Shown here: piece by piece, positions 26,201 through 36,888 of the stretch
How the letters are laid out: each line of letters starts with the position of its first letter
Position numbering within the stretch: position 1 is the first letter of the stretch
Assembly (NCBI GenBank): GCA_022385755.1
Contig: MU278363.1
Coordinates: 498,661 to 562,660, forward strand
Length of the DNA: 64,000 nt
Source: Trametopsis cervina
Taxonomy: Eukaryota > Basidiomycota > Agaricomycetes > Polyporales > Irpicaceae
Direction of reading: 5' to 3'
Position numbers and translations under genes: made by a program
The notes under the pieces: model-generated
Seen by the model: only the letters and a program-made list of their open reading frames with translations
The model's database searches: none
Told to the model about the DNA's origin: nothing

Positions 26201-26602
26201 AGAGTCATCCATGTCCCGGTCCCGGTCGTAAGAGTCTGCAGGTTGTTTGCTGGAAGACGAATAATAAGACTCTCGAGAAGTGGGATAGGAATCTTTAGCT
26301 CGTTGGTCATTATCGTCCCGCCTTCCGTGACGGCGTCCGTCTTTAGAGGGGGTATAGTCGTATCGGTCGTCGGCTGTTCGTCGTTCGTCATTCTCACGAT
26401 AGGTCCGAGAGGACGAGGAGGTAACATCCTCTCTCATGTCGGCCCTCGACGGAGAGTGTCTCCTTTTCTCAGACTGACGAGGGTGGTGGTTAGAGTGAGT
26501 GTGAGTGTCAGAACCAGTTTTGTCGCCTCGTGAAGCGGCAAACGACGAAGCGCCCTCATCATCCGAGGCATAATGTCTCTTGTGACGACCTTGAGACGGC
26601 AT
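23273..26602 (-). CDS. CTK1: RNA polymerase II CTD kinase (Ctk1/CDK12-type)
   Basis: Seven exons in transcript order: 26602-25788, 25740-25179, 25118-24251, 24201-23853, 23795-23601, 23547-23413, 23360-23273; 1,003 aa. The first ~620 residues are low complexity, changing from Arg/Asp/Ser-rich to a true RS/SP domain (repeated RSPS, RSPP, VRSPVRSPW), as in CDK12. The kinase domain has GEGTFGKVY, ALKRI, a PVTAMRE cyclin-binding helix, HRDIKGSN, DFGLAR, the T-loop Thr in YTNRVITLWYRPPE, and a C-terminal tail EGEWHELETKRERAKKRRK typical of Ctk1/Lsk1/CDK12. It phosphorylates Ser2 of the polymerase tail during elongation by homology. Its cyclin and Ctk3-type partner are not in the window. The second exon is masked by an open frame on the opposite strand. 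Confidence 0.93.
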
Positions 26603-27431
26603 GCTGGTTCAACGTGGTTGACGGTGAAGGCGCGGTTGACGGTGTTGTACAGTGTCAAGGGAAGCCGTGCAAGAAGGACGCTCGCGCTGCGTTGCCGCGT
26701 GAAGGAAAAGTCTTGAGGGTCAAGGCTTCCCCACAGGTTGGATAGGTAAGTTGAGAGATATTATTTGAGTTTGTTGGGTGGCCTGCAAGTAAAACTGACA
26801 ATTGAAGCAGTATTCGCAGTAACAAATAGGGACGCCAGATGCCAGAACTTGTCGCAAAATATCAGCGGACGGTCTCTGGAGAACTCATTTGTGAGAAGTG
26901 GCAGAAAGAGTTCGCATACTTACATGCGGCCACTAAGTCCTGTTGTTGCAGACCCTGGATATTTGTGGGTCAATGCTTGTATAATCTTGACCGATGTAGT
27001 CAACAAATGAGGATACCAGCGGTAGACGACATGTGTGCCGTCGAACACGGCAGACGCGATCACAGCTCAACGCAGTGGTCGAGGACGAAGAGGGGCGCCT
27101 GAATGTCCGACCCTCTTCCTATCTTTTGCTGCACACGTAGGGGAGTCCTCCACTTCTATGATACCCTTCAATCCACCCAAGTGCATAATCTAGGCGAACC
27201 TGAATCTGTACGAGGCGGTGAGCACAGATGCAGAAGTAAAAAGTACAGAATCAACGTGTTAGTGAGGCTAGCGCGGAAAAGTCGACGCTCAGCGCTCAGC
27301 GCTCTGGCCTAGAGCCCCTCGTCGCTGAACTTGAAGTACTATCGCTAACCTTTGACCCTTCAGCTAATAGAGAACATTTCTAGATTGGTAGCATCTTGGC
27401 GCAAATGGATACATGAATCCCGGACGAGAAT
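26603..27431. other. Intergenic, CTD-kinase promoter side / DCAF 3' side
   Basis: 829 bp. No gene-like frame on either strand. Confidence 0.5.
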
Positions 27432-29563
27432 TTACTGGTGTTCACACCCTTCCGCATTCTCTCCACTGACAACAGCACGAGCAAGTAATCTGTACATGGC
27501 GAGACTTGTCAAGCCGGCGGTTTCTGACGCCCGTGTATTTCGTTCCACGATGGGTCCGGCGTTGGACATTCTTGAGAATTGTTGAGGTCCATGGGCAGGT
27601 GCAAAAAGCTGGACACGTCAGATCGTACTATGACTAACGATAAGATTGATTGAAACATACCTTCACGCTATAATCTATACCGCTGACGGCAACCAATGGG
27701 AGAGACGGATGTCCTTCGATGACGTTGACTACACTGCCGTCTCCTTCTAATATGTCGTGCAGTTTTTGCGTTTTCTTATCCCACATGAACCAGTAGCCGT
27801 CGTCTGAGCCTGAGACCACAAATTCGTCCCGAGGGCCAAGGAAATTCACTGCAAAATCAAGATGATTCAGCATACGCTGGAAACAATCAAAAGGATGTGG
27901 CAAACCGTCTTTCACGGTGTCCACGTTACATGCGCCCGCATATCGAGCGCGGGGATGAACAACGGGAACTCGGGGGAGATGCTCATCGACAGTTTCATGG
28001 AGAGCATACTCGCTTTCATCGTCATCGTCTTCCACTTCTGACCTTTCACCATCCAGCTCAAACCATTCTTCAGGCTCCTGTGGTTCACTCTCTCCGTCAA
28101 TGTCCGATCCCAAGAATCTCTCGATATCTGCTTCCATCAAATCATCCGAAATAGAAGAGCCGGCCGCATTGCTAGGAACCGCTCGTCCGTCCGACGACCG
28201 GCTCGAGCTGGGCAGCCGAGCAGAATTTCGCTCAGCAGGTTCGGTAGGGTCGTCCCGAGTTGAGTACAAGTAAATCGCATCTGAGCTGTAGGCTGGGTAG
28301 CATTATTCGCTTTTCAGGTTATATTGATGACTATGCTTACACAGAAGCACCTGCACGAGTTTAGTGTAACGACATTCACTATTAAGAGGACGATATACCT
28401 CGTGCCCGTTAGACTCCGCCATCCTTGCGCCAGTGATGTGAGTCGTGGCCCTTCGTGGGTTGAAAGATCGTGGTTCACGCCCGAACCGTCGAACACAGGT
28501 GGTCAAGCCTTCATTATCCGGAGACATGCCCCAGTCCGCACGCATATGTCTTCTGGACTGCCTCCTGTCGAACAAGTAGCCCTGATTGCAGCACAGATTG
28601 AGTCGGAAGATTCAATACAGAAGGTAGTACGTACGTATGCACTATCTCCCGCGACAACCAATTGATAAGGTGTCAACGGAGAAAGGGCGAGCGTAGATAA
28701 CTCATGGGGCATCTGTACTAGAGGGGTAGGGCACGTTCCATTGCTGCCGCATGTGTGATGCACTCGCAAGTCATGCTGACGCACTGTACCATCCTATAAT
28801 GGGTAAATGGGAATGTATTAATTATATGCGGAGTTCTGGGACTACTGCGATTGGTGAAATAGTATGAGATACTCACCTCCGAAACAGTAAGAAAGAGATC
28901 TGGACTTTCTTCCGTTATGATTCGTTTCACTGCGTCTTTGTGGCAGCGCAGAACGCGCAGATTTGTCTGACGAGTCGTGTAGACCGCTTCCCGGCCACTA
29001 CCTACTTGCTGAAAACAGTCACCGATATCCGCGATACGGACTTGACCGTCCCTTGCCACCGTGGCTCTAATCAGATCAGTACAGACTGAGATATATATAT
29101 AAAAGTGCATGGCTTACAAACGAGCTGAATGTGGAAGAAGCTGTGCATTGAATATATTATTCCGGTGTCCTGTTCGTATCACAGCGTCGCACACGAAAGG
29201 ATACTCCTTTGACTGATCAAAAGGGTCAATTTTCCAGAGCCGAACACTGTAGGTGTCGTTAGACTATGAGGGATAATGTGTCTGGGAGAGTGCTCACGTA
29301 GTATCATCTCCTCCACTGAGGAGAATTTCTCCGTTTCGTGCCCAACTAAGGGCATTCACGCATCTGCACAGACAACGTCAGCTTTGCCACTTGCGAACAA
29401 CAATGCGGACTCACCCTGTATGGCCACTGCTGTGGTCTCCAAGTACGTTGACTCTATCCAGCGGGAGATGCAACGAATACGAGAGCATGTCTGCCCTCCA
29501 TTTGGAGGTGGCACTGTAGGTAGGCCCATGCTGTCGACCAACTTTTGAAAAGTTGTCATACAT
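27432..29563 (-). CDS. DCAF-type WD40 protein (DCAF6/DCAF5/WDTC1-like)
   Basis: Ten exons in transcript order: 29563-29415, 29363-29298, 29246-29118, 29066-28877, 28793-28635, 28581-28399, 28350-28341, 28292-27906, 27848-27661, 27608-27432; 545 aa. The N-terminal WD40 repeats include GHTGCVNALSWARNGEILLS, GHRNNIFNAQLLPHS, SEDGTVRQHDLR (the D-x-R type dock to DDB1) and VLLSYSSDAIYLYS. An acidic linker (EDDDDES) follows. The C-terminal repeats read FVVSGSDDGYWFMWDKKT and GSVVNVIEGHPSLPLVAVSG, a layout typical of DCAF5/6/8 substrate receptors of CUL4-DDB1 ligases. The ending SLAMYRLLARAV matches the family tail. A 10-nt exon (28341-28350) is needed to make the conserved VLLS. The start is the ATG giving MYDNFSKV. 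Confidence 0.88.
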
Positions 29564-30060
29564 GGCGCATATGTATAGCGGAGTGCGTTTCAGCCTGTAC
29601 TTTCTGTTACAGCTAGAGTCTGTGGTCAATCAGGAGTAGGCGGTGTGTGGCAATAGTAGTCAGCCATAGCATTAGTATGCGCAGATTACAGCCAGTGCAC
29701 CGTTGGTCACGGTATAAAGGGTGTGGGCGGCTATCGGAGAGCCATGTGCAATTGCATATTCGACTTGGGATCTCCCGTCTATAGCGTTGTGGTCATACTC
29801 GTGTGCGCATCTAGTGCATTCTCTTATATTGACACGGCCAAGCAGGTCGGATCTCTTGTGAGATGTACCCGAGGGTCGCCACTGTCTCTCCGAGAGTCGG
29901 GACATCGCATAGATATTTAAGGAGCACCCAGTCAAAGCCGATGTCATTATTCGCCAGATGCTCGAAAAGCTACAAAATTCCACCCCACTTTCATACTCGT
30001 AATGCAAAAGCCTATGTCTTACTCAAGGTGTCCCAATAATAAGTGTCGAGTGGATCGCGA
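29564..30060. other. Intergenic
   Basis: 497 bp between the DCAF start and the 3' end of the secreted-protein gene. Nothing recognisable. Confidence 0.5.
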
Positions 30061-31072
30061 TCAGTCAAGATCCGCAAGGCTTCTTCGCAGAGCTTGGGGC
30101 TTGAGCTTGTGCACGTCCACACCGGCAAATCTTGTGGGGGACACTCGATCTACGCCGTTGGGGAGGCGAACCAAAGGTTGTCGACGTTGTTGCTGTTGCG
30201 CTTGTGATAACAACCGAGCCATGGATTGCCCAAGGGCATACGCATCCATAACGTCTCGTCTAGTAGGATTGGTCTGCGAACTCGAGCTGGGGTCTGTCGG
30301 AGCCGTAGGATCCACCGGAGTCGTGTCATCAGGGGTGGTGAGGCTGGAATCAGGGACAGTAGTGCTTGAACTCCCGGAGCTACTACTCGTAAACAGGTCC
30401 TTGAACTTCTGCGCGACATCAGCAAGTTGACTGAATACGTCAAGCCCGTGACCAGCGGTATTGAGGTGGCCCTCAATTTTCTGCAAATTGAGAGCTCCGC
30501 TTGCATCCTCTGGAGGAGTGTCCAAGCGCCTTGATATACGATGAGCGCTGTAAGACGTTATATCATCATGGAGGAAAGAAATGTCACAGACGAGTACTTA
30601 CAGGACAGCAAGGTCTGTTAATGCCCGGTTGAGCTCCTGAGGGTCTACGTCGCCTCGCTTGGTCGAACTGGTGAAGAGGTCCTTGAACTTCGACGCAACG
30701 TCTGTCAGTTGGCTGAACACATCGAGGCCATGCGTAGCGGTATCAAGATGGCTGTTGACACTCTCCAAATTGAGGGCGCCACTGGCATCCGCGACCTCGC
30801 GCGCACTGCAACAACATGAGCAAACCTCGACAGACTGCAAGCACTTGAAAAACTCACGAAAGGTGGTCCTTGAGGGCTTGAAGCCCATTCGCGACCATAT
30901 CCGCGATGTTGAGTACACTGGTTGCAGTGTTGAAACCATTTTCAATGGTTTCCAAGTTGAAACGGCTACTTCCAGAGCTAGGGGCCGGGGCGATTTTCTT
31001 GGATGCAGGCGCCGCAGATGCAGGGGCGATAGCGGCGGCAAGAGCAACTACGACAAATGGAGTGACGTGCAT
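30061..31072 (-). CDS. Putative secreted protein with three exon-encoded repeats
   Basis: Three exons, 31072-30858, 30805-30602 and 30547-30061, joined by phase-2 introns; 301 aa. MHVTPFVVVALAAAIAPASA is a clear signal peptide. Each exon carries one copy of a ~34-residue helical motif of the form F/L-N-L-E..I....L.TA..(G)LDVFSQL.DVA.KFKDLF: exon 1 a divergent copy (FNLETIENGFNTATSVLN), exons 2 and 3 near-identical copies (HGLDVFSQLTDVASKFKDLF and HGLDVFSQLADVAQKFKDLF). The last exon adds a Ser/Thr/Pro stretch that could be O-glycosylated and a Gln-rich, basic C-terminus. There are no cysteines in the repeats. No family is recognised. A secreted or cell-wall role is inferred only from the signal peptide. 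Confidence 0.8.
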
Positions 31073-33287
31073 TATGGTCGGAGGTAGGGAGATTGTAGCA
31101 AGAAGAGCAACTCGTTCAACGAATTGTGAAGTGTCGTGAAAAGAACGAAAGCGAATAAAATTAAAACCTGAATCAAGCTGGGAAAGAAAGTGGGCAGTAA
31201 ATCAGGGTGGGACACTCAAGCGATGATAAGTACTGCTTTCACTCACCAACCAGTACTGATACAAGGAGGAAGAACGAAAATGGCTCGGGAAGAGACTGGG
31301 GAACTAAAGAGCATATTCACAAGCGGCTTGAGCTTTATACCGTTTCATGTCTATAGTCTAAAGCCACCTCGCTGGACTAACGAGCGCGGACGACACAGGC
31401 GTTTGCTTTATGCAGCGCTGACATGGCGCCTTCTGGATGAAACGTGAGACCAATTCTGGCAAATGAGCGGCGAGGAATCCCGATGCCGAACATTATACCG
31501 CCAACGATCACCTTGGCAGGTACTGGACAGTGAGGAGCGCCTTGTCTAGTTGCTCTTGTCGACAGCTGCAGCGCATTTATGCGCGAACCAAGGCGCGGGC
31601 AATGAGACCGCAGATCGCGGGTCGGGTTACTTGTCATGCCAGCTGCGTTTAACATGTCATTATAGAGTGTTATGTTCGCCTTTCGTGTAGAATGAATTGA
31701 TGGTAGAGCACAGGTAGTATCTGCTACGGCAGGACGCTCTCAGCACTCTATTTGATGCGGATTATCGTGGCGATTTGTAAGAAACACACCTTAAGTGAAG
31801 TACACAATGTAGACCTGAGGGGTACCAGTGTATGGTTGCGTCCCGGCACCTTAGATCCAAGCTCAGAGTTATTATCGGGTGGGGATGTGGCAAACCACCC
31901 TGGTGATTCGGCGCGAATTCAGTCCGGAACACCATCATCCATCGCCGATCAATGCTAGACCCTGCATCGAGTATGGAGGCTGATTCATTCCGAAAGTTTC
32001 GTCAATGAGCACGGGTGCAACATACCGTCCAATGATATCAGTTTCAGCTTCCTACTAACTATGGGCGTCCCGAAGGTGTCAAAGCCGCTGGTCCCGTGGT
32101 GAGGCGGATGTCGGACCACGGTCGACAGCAAGGATTGGTTGCATTGTAGACAGATTAATCGTACATCCACATTGGTCAGTTTCTTGTCGCACTTGGACTG
32201 TTGATACAGTGTGGTAGTGATCTGGAGGTTCCGACTTTGAGCTTAGCGCTCGGGACAGTGGGCGTAAGGCATCCTGCGGATTTTTATTTCGTAGCTCCGC
32301 GGCCGGTTCGGTGGTGAATATTGCGCTACACTGATACTCCATGAAAGAATTACTGTATAGGCAAGCGCACTCTTCCTATCCCATCCCAGATTTTGTCAGC
32401 GCTTTATGCAGTTCATATAAATCTATCGCTCACTTGGTGGCTCTCGTCTGGAACATTCGTCCCCCTTGCAGCCTCTGTATTTCATCACGGCAGTGCCGAC
32501 ACTTCGCGAAATACCGTTACGCCTGGACAAGCGATAGCCCGTCGGCGAGCACTTTTCACCTAGCACAACATATGCCAGCGGGATTGATCTCTTGGACAAC
32601 GAGCAACGTGCAAAAGAGGCGTCATGTAACCAAGTGGACCAACGCCTTTTGGGAGCTCTCGCATAAATTCTCGACGGGGCCTGAGTAGATGAAGGCTGGA
32701 CAGGGACCAGGAGTAGATGAGAAACTCCGGCCCAGTCTCGGCAAGCTTGCGCTGTGTCCTTGGAGCGGGAAATTACGGCCTGCGAATGTACGAGAACGAA
32801 GCTTGCGGGTTTGCGACGGACGGAAGTACAGTGGGCTGCCAGCATGAACGCTGATTGGTCATGTTAGCTTTTCATCAGTCCGTGCGGGCATCCGTGAGCC
32901 ACCGGTAGGGGGGCACTACAGTGGCGAATAAGTTTGATAACTTGCGTAGTTCAGCAGCCACGTATTGCAGACTAGGTCAACACTCGTCAGCTCGAGAGCC
33001 CATTCTTCAGTGTGTTTATAAGCAAAGGACGGCCGAAATGGTGATTAGAATGCAGAGGTGAGAAGCTTCTTGCTTGATCAGTTGCATTGATTTCACATTG
33101 TTGCTGAGGTAAGCCAGGCGACACCGCGCGTCTATTTATATGCCCGGTAATTGCGTGACCGACGCGGTTCTCCGTGAAAATCCCTCGTACATATACTCCG
33201 CTGACTAGTACGCTTCCCTCACGTACCATTACCGACTCAACATCTTATTACTCTGCTCGTTGCCAGCCCCAGCAATTCAGGGATCCG
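31073..33287. other. 2.2-kb intergenic region, no supported gene
   Basis: Short frames only, none with recognisable motifs or a consistent splice model. The right end is the promoter of the GTP cyclohydrolase gene. Confidence 0.45.
33133..33140 (+). promoter_or_regulatory. Possible TATA element of RIB1
   Basis: TATTTATA about 150 nt upstream of the first in-frame ATG. Confidence 0.3.
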
Positions 33288-34847
33288 ATGCCTTTCCATC
33301 ACGACCTGGAGGACCTCAGCGCCGGCATGTCGGACTTAGCCCTCCTTGAATTCCTTACCTCCCCTGATCTACCCGTAGCAAAGCACGGCCTCAAGAGACG
33401 GGATGCAGACCTTGACCCCCTCATGCTTGCAGCGGTATACTCATCAGGTCCCCAAGTTACCCGCAACCACTACGCACACGATTTCTTTCCAGCGGTGGGG
33501 GATCCTCGCGCGGAGGGTGCATATGACTGGACGAAATGGCAGCCGGAGAATTCAAGGACGGTGGAGCAGCATCGGAGGCCGAGGTTGAAATATGTGAGCA
33601 GACAAGAGCCACGTAGCCAGAGGCTAAGAAAGCAGGGTGTAGAAATCCTACCCGAAAACGAGAATGCCAAGGTCTCCGAGGCGGCGGTCTCGCAGGATCG
33701 TCCGCACTCTATAGACAACCATGTGCTCCCCATAGAGCAGAAAGCCACCACCTCGTTGCTCACTCCCGGAAGAGATATGTCTCCAACACCGGTCTCACCA
33801 GCCCTCTCCACCTCTTCCACGCTTGCCAGTTCCGTGGCCTCACTACCCCCTTCACGGGACGTACATGTAAAATGTATGGCCCGGACTCGTGTACCCACGC
33901 CCCACGGGCCGGTGTTCTTGCATCTATACCACAACAACCGAGACAACAAGGAGCATCTCGCCATCGTCGTCGACCCCGCGCAGCTCGACGCCGAATCGCC
34001 CCAGTTCGCCCCTGCGATCAGAAGCCAGTCGTTAGACGCAGTATGGAGCGAAGACGAGTCCGAGATGGACCGCATAACGCGAGGCGCGTATGTCGGCCGT
34101 CTTTCCCCTACCGCTCACCAAGCGTCTTCATCGGAGCGGCCATCCCAAACCACCGCCACAGATATGATCCCCTCTCCTCTCATCCGCCTTCATTCGGAGT
34201 GTTTCACTGGCGAAACTATCGGCAGCATGCGCTGCGACTGCGGCGAGCAACTGGACGAAGCCATCCGCCAGATATCCCAGCCGATCACAATTCCTGCGTC
34301 ATCTACCATGCACGCACCCACCACTATCCCGGGACGGGGTGCCGTGATCTACTTACGTCAAGAGGGCCGTGGAATTGGTCTTCTTAGCAAAATCCGGGCG
34401 TATAACCTGCAGGATCTCGGACATGATACTGTCACGGCCAATTTAATGCTCGGACATCAAGCAGATGAGCGGGGTTACGAAGTCGCGGCTGCTATTCTCC
34501 GCGACTTGGGTTTGGGGAGCAGCGAGACGGGCGAGGCTGTGAGGGTGCTGACGAACAACCCGGATAAAATGGAGGCATTGAAGACGGAGGGGATTAGAGT
34601 CGTTGAGCGGGTACCCATGGTCCCGCGAAGTTGGCAGAGTCGGCAGCATGGTGCAGCGGGCGCGGACAAGCACGCGCACTCGCATCCTCACGACGATCTG
34701 GCTTTCGAGGGGAGAAAAGCAGGCGCGACGATGATCGGTGGTGGGAGTGTATATGGCGAGGATTTGGACAAGTATCTGCGGACAAAGGTACTTCGGATGG
34801 GACATATGTTACCCCTAATCGCATCCGGGGATGACGACGACTCATAA
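33288..34847 (+). CDS. RIB1: GTP cyclohydrolase II (riboflavin pathway, first step)
   Basis: Single exon, 519 aa. The enzyme opens the GTP imidazole ring to give the first riboflavin precursor, formate and pyrophosphate. The catalytic domain is clear: the zinc ligands lie in [20 protein letters not shown] (Cys, then C-D-C), the GTP-binding and catalytic stretch is [20 protein letters not shown], and [10 protein letters not shown] is the conserved C-terminal motif. It is longer than bacterial RibA (about 200 aa): an extension of about 190 residues precedes the catalytic part, and a Ser/Thr/Pro insert splits the domain between the zinc motif and the QEGRG motif. The frame stays open upstream to 33174, but only from a GTG, so the ATG at 33288 is used. 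Confidence 0.93.
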   Translation: MPFHHDLEDLSAGMSDLALLEFLTSPDLPVAKHGLKRRDADLDPLMLAAVYSSGPQVTRNHYAHDFFPAVGDPRAEGAYDWTKWQPENSRTVEQHRRPRLKYVSRQEPRSQRLRKQGVEILPENENAKVSEAAVSQDRPHSIDNHVLPIEQKATTSLLTPGRDMSPTPVSPALSTSSTLASSVASLPPSRDVHVKCMARTRVPTPHGPVFLHLYHNNRDNKEHLAIVVDPAQLDAESPQFAPAIRSQSLDAVWSEDESEMDRITRGAYVGRLSPTAHQASSSERPSQTTATDMIPSPLIRLHSECFTGETIGSMRCDCGEQLDEAIRQISQPITIPASSTMHAPTTIPGRGAVIYLRQEGRGIGLLSKIRAYNLQDLGHDTVTANLMLGHQADERGYEVAAAILRDLGLGSSETGEAVRVLTNNPDKMEALKTEGIRVVERVPMVPRSWQSRQHGAAGADKHAHSHPHDDLAFEGRKAGATMIGGGSVYGEDLDKYLRTKVLRMGHMLPLIASGDDDDS

Positions 34848-35992
34848 CAAGCCTGGCTTCTCTGCTTCCCCTCTTCTCCCGTTCTCCCGCATAGTCGTTG
34901 TCTAGACTGGGTCCACGGGCCCTATTTATTGGTGGTCATTTCTACAAGCACGGGACAGGCAGCATTTGTAATAGCGCGGTAGCATTACATGGATCTAACA
35001 CATATCTAACACATCTAACACAAGAACACCGACTGTAGAACTACTTGTTGTGGAATATACATTATCACTACTGCTATCATCTGGGAACTCATTTCGTCTG
35101 AATCTTCAACGTCTCGAATGGAAGAGTGAAAGTAAGGAACACCATGCCATCTCGCCAGAACCTGTCCCCGTTATCGCGTATCAATATTTTCCTTCTATCT
35201 CTATCTCCAAACGCGAGCAGTAGCACCAGAGGTTATCGGTGTTGATTTTACCGGAGCAGAGGGCACAGATTGGAACGAGTTCCATCAACCGTTCGTATCT
35301 CTGCTTCAAATTGACCTCAGCTCGCTCATTTACATCACATACCTATTTAGGTCCAGCGGTGCTATATTTGAGTATCGTACTAGGTATAGATATTACCTCA
35401 ATCATCGGTTGCCAAACACCACCGAACCCGATGGTTACGGTCAGGGTTCTTGAAGACCCCACACGTTCTGTGCAGCTCTTTCGCCAGGAGTCATACACGC
35501 TGACGAGGTTATAAATAGACTGGATAGACAAAAATATCTCTGCTGAGCACCGATACTGCAAGAGCGACTGGGAGAGACCTTTCTGCTGAACTGGGGACGG
35601 TGGACGGAGGAAGCACATCATTGCAAGAGAAAATGTTCTAGCAATGCAGAATGGCAATGTTATGGGCGGTTTACAATGCAGGATTGTCGCCAACTGTTGA
35701 ACTGACAAACCGGATTGATGAACCGGTCCGAATTTTGCCGCTGTATTTCAGCCAATAATTACTGATGGCGGAGACAGACAAATCACCTTTCTCACAACAG
35801 GGTTACAGGTTGTCGTCCCTCCTTCCTTCGCCCGTGTTCATCCCCACGGCTGGGTTTCGTCCAGGATCTTGGGACCATCCTCTACGCCATGCCGATTGTA
35901 TAGAAATACTCAATCACTAACCCTCATTTCGTCCTCTCTAGATCCCGTATTTCGCAGATCACTGTCGGGTTGTACGCGTGACCACCGTACAC
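34848..35992. other. Intergenic, RIB1 3' side / membrane-protein promoter
   Basis: 1.1 kb without a recognisable gene. Three spaced copies of a TCTAACACA-like motif occur near 34,995-35,025. Confidence 0.45.
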
Positions 35993-36888
35993 ATGCGGGT
36001 TATGGGCCTCTGTCTGGCTTTGTTCTGTCTGGCTTTCCGGTGAGCAATACTGCTTTAGCTTGTTTGCTCTAGTCGTGTGCTGACCTTGCTTGCAGACATG
36101 TACATGCGCAGCAGACGATTGACCCTACCCTCAGCTCAGTGAATCTGGAAGACGCGCATAGCACCTTGTCGGAAATAGAGGTTGAGGCCGCAGTACTCGC
36201 GGCATCGCCCTCTTCCCCTCGCGTACCAGACGAAGCCTCTACTACGCCGAAACCTACGCCGCACGACAAGAGCCCGTCTGCAGAGAATGTGGCAGATTCT
36301 GCGTCGAGCTCATCCTCAAGCACTCCATCATCAAACGGATCATCATCTTCTGCGCGACCAGTGAGATCACAGTCTACCTCTGGTCGTCGCCCGCATGCAG
36401 CTTCTGCGTCTGGCTCAGCCAAGACGCACAGAATCATTCGTCCGACGCCTATCCCCTCCGTACCATCTCCAGAAGCGCCTCCGAATAGGCCTCTGCCGCC
36501 GTCTCATCCAAGCCCACCATTTCATCACTCAGCACCACAGAGAAGCCGGGCAATATCGCCCGCAGCCATCGCCTTCGCGGTTATCGGCGGCGTTGTGGGT
36601 GTGTTTATCCTTTTCACGGCTGCCAGATGTTGCTATAGCTGGAAACGCGCCCCTCCACGAGATCGAATACATGACGTTGTCACAAGACACTATCTGGACC
36701 GAGAAATGGAGGAGAGGGAGAGGGAGGACTTTCGAAGACGATGGACATTATTTCGAGCATCAGCGGGGTCACCGACACGCTTCGTCCCTCCGCCGCCGCC
36801 TTATGTTCCAGCACCCGCCTACGACGCACCTGCCTACGACGACGCCGTCCATCCAGTACCAGTACCAGATGGCCCAGAACATGTATGA
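35993..36888 (+). CDS. Single-pass membrane protein with Ser/Pro-rich ectodomain
   Basis: Two exons, 35993-36039 and 36096-36888; 279 aa. The first exon encodes a signal peptide (MRVMGLCLALFCLAF, cleavage probably after HVHA). The ectodomain of ~150 residues is low-complexity Ser/Pro/Ala, likely O-mannosylated. One transmembrane helix (PAAIAFAVIGGVVGVFILFT) follows, then a cytosolic tail of ~75 residues with a juxtamembrane Cys-Cys, a charged helix (REMEEREREDFRRRW) and PPPPPYVPAP. The layout matches fungal Mid2/Wsc-like or SKG6-type membrane proteins, but no WSC cysteine domain is present, so no function is assigned. Confidence 0.75.

Noticed and set aside
33470..34075. 201-codon minus-strand frame
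   Set aside because: Antisense to GTP cyclohydrolase II, whose catalytic motifs fix the coding strand.
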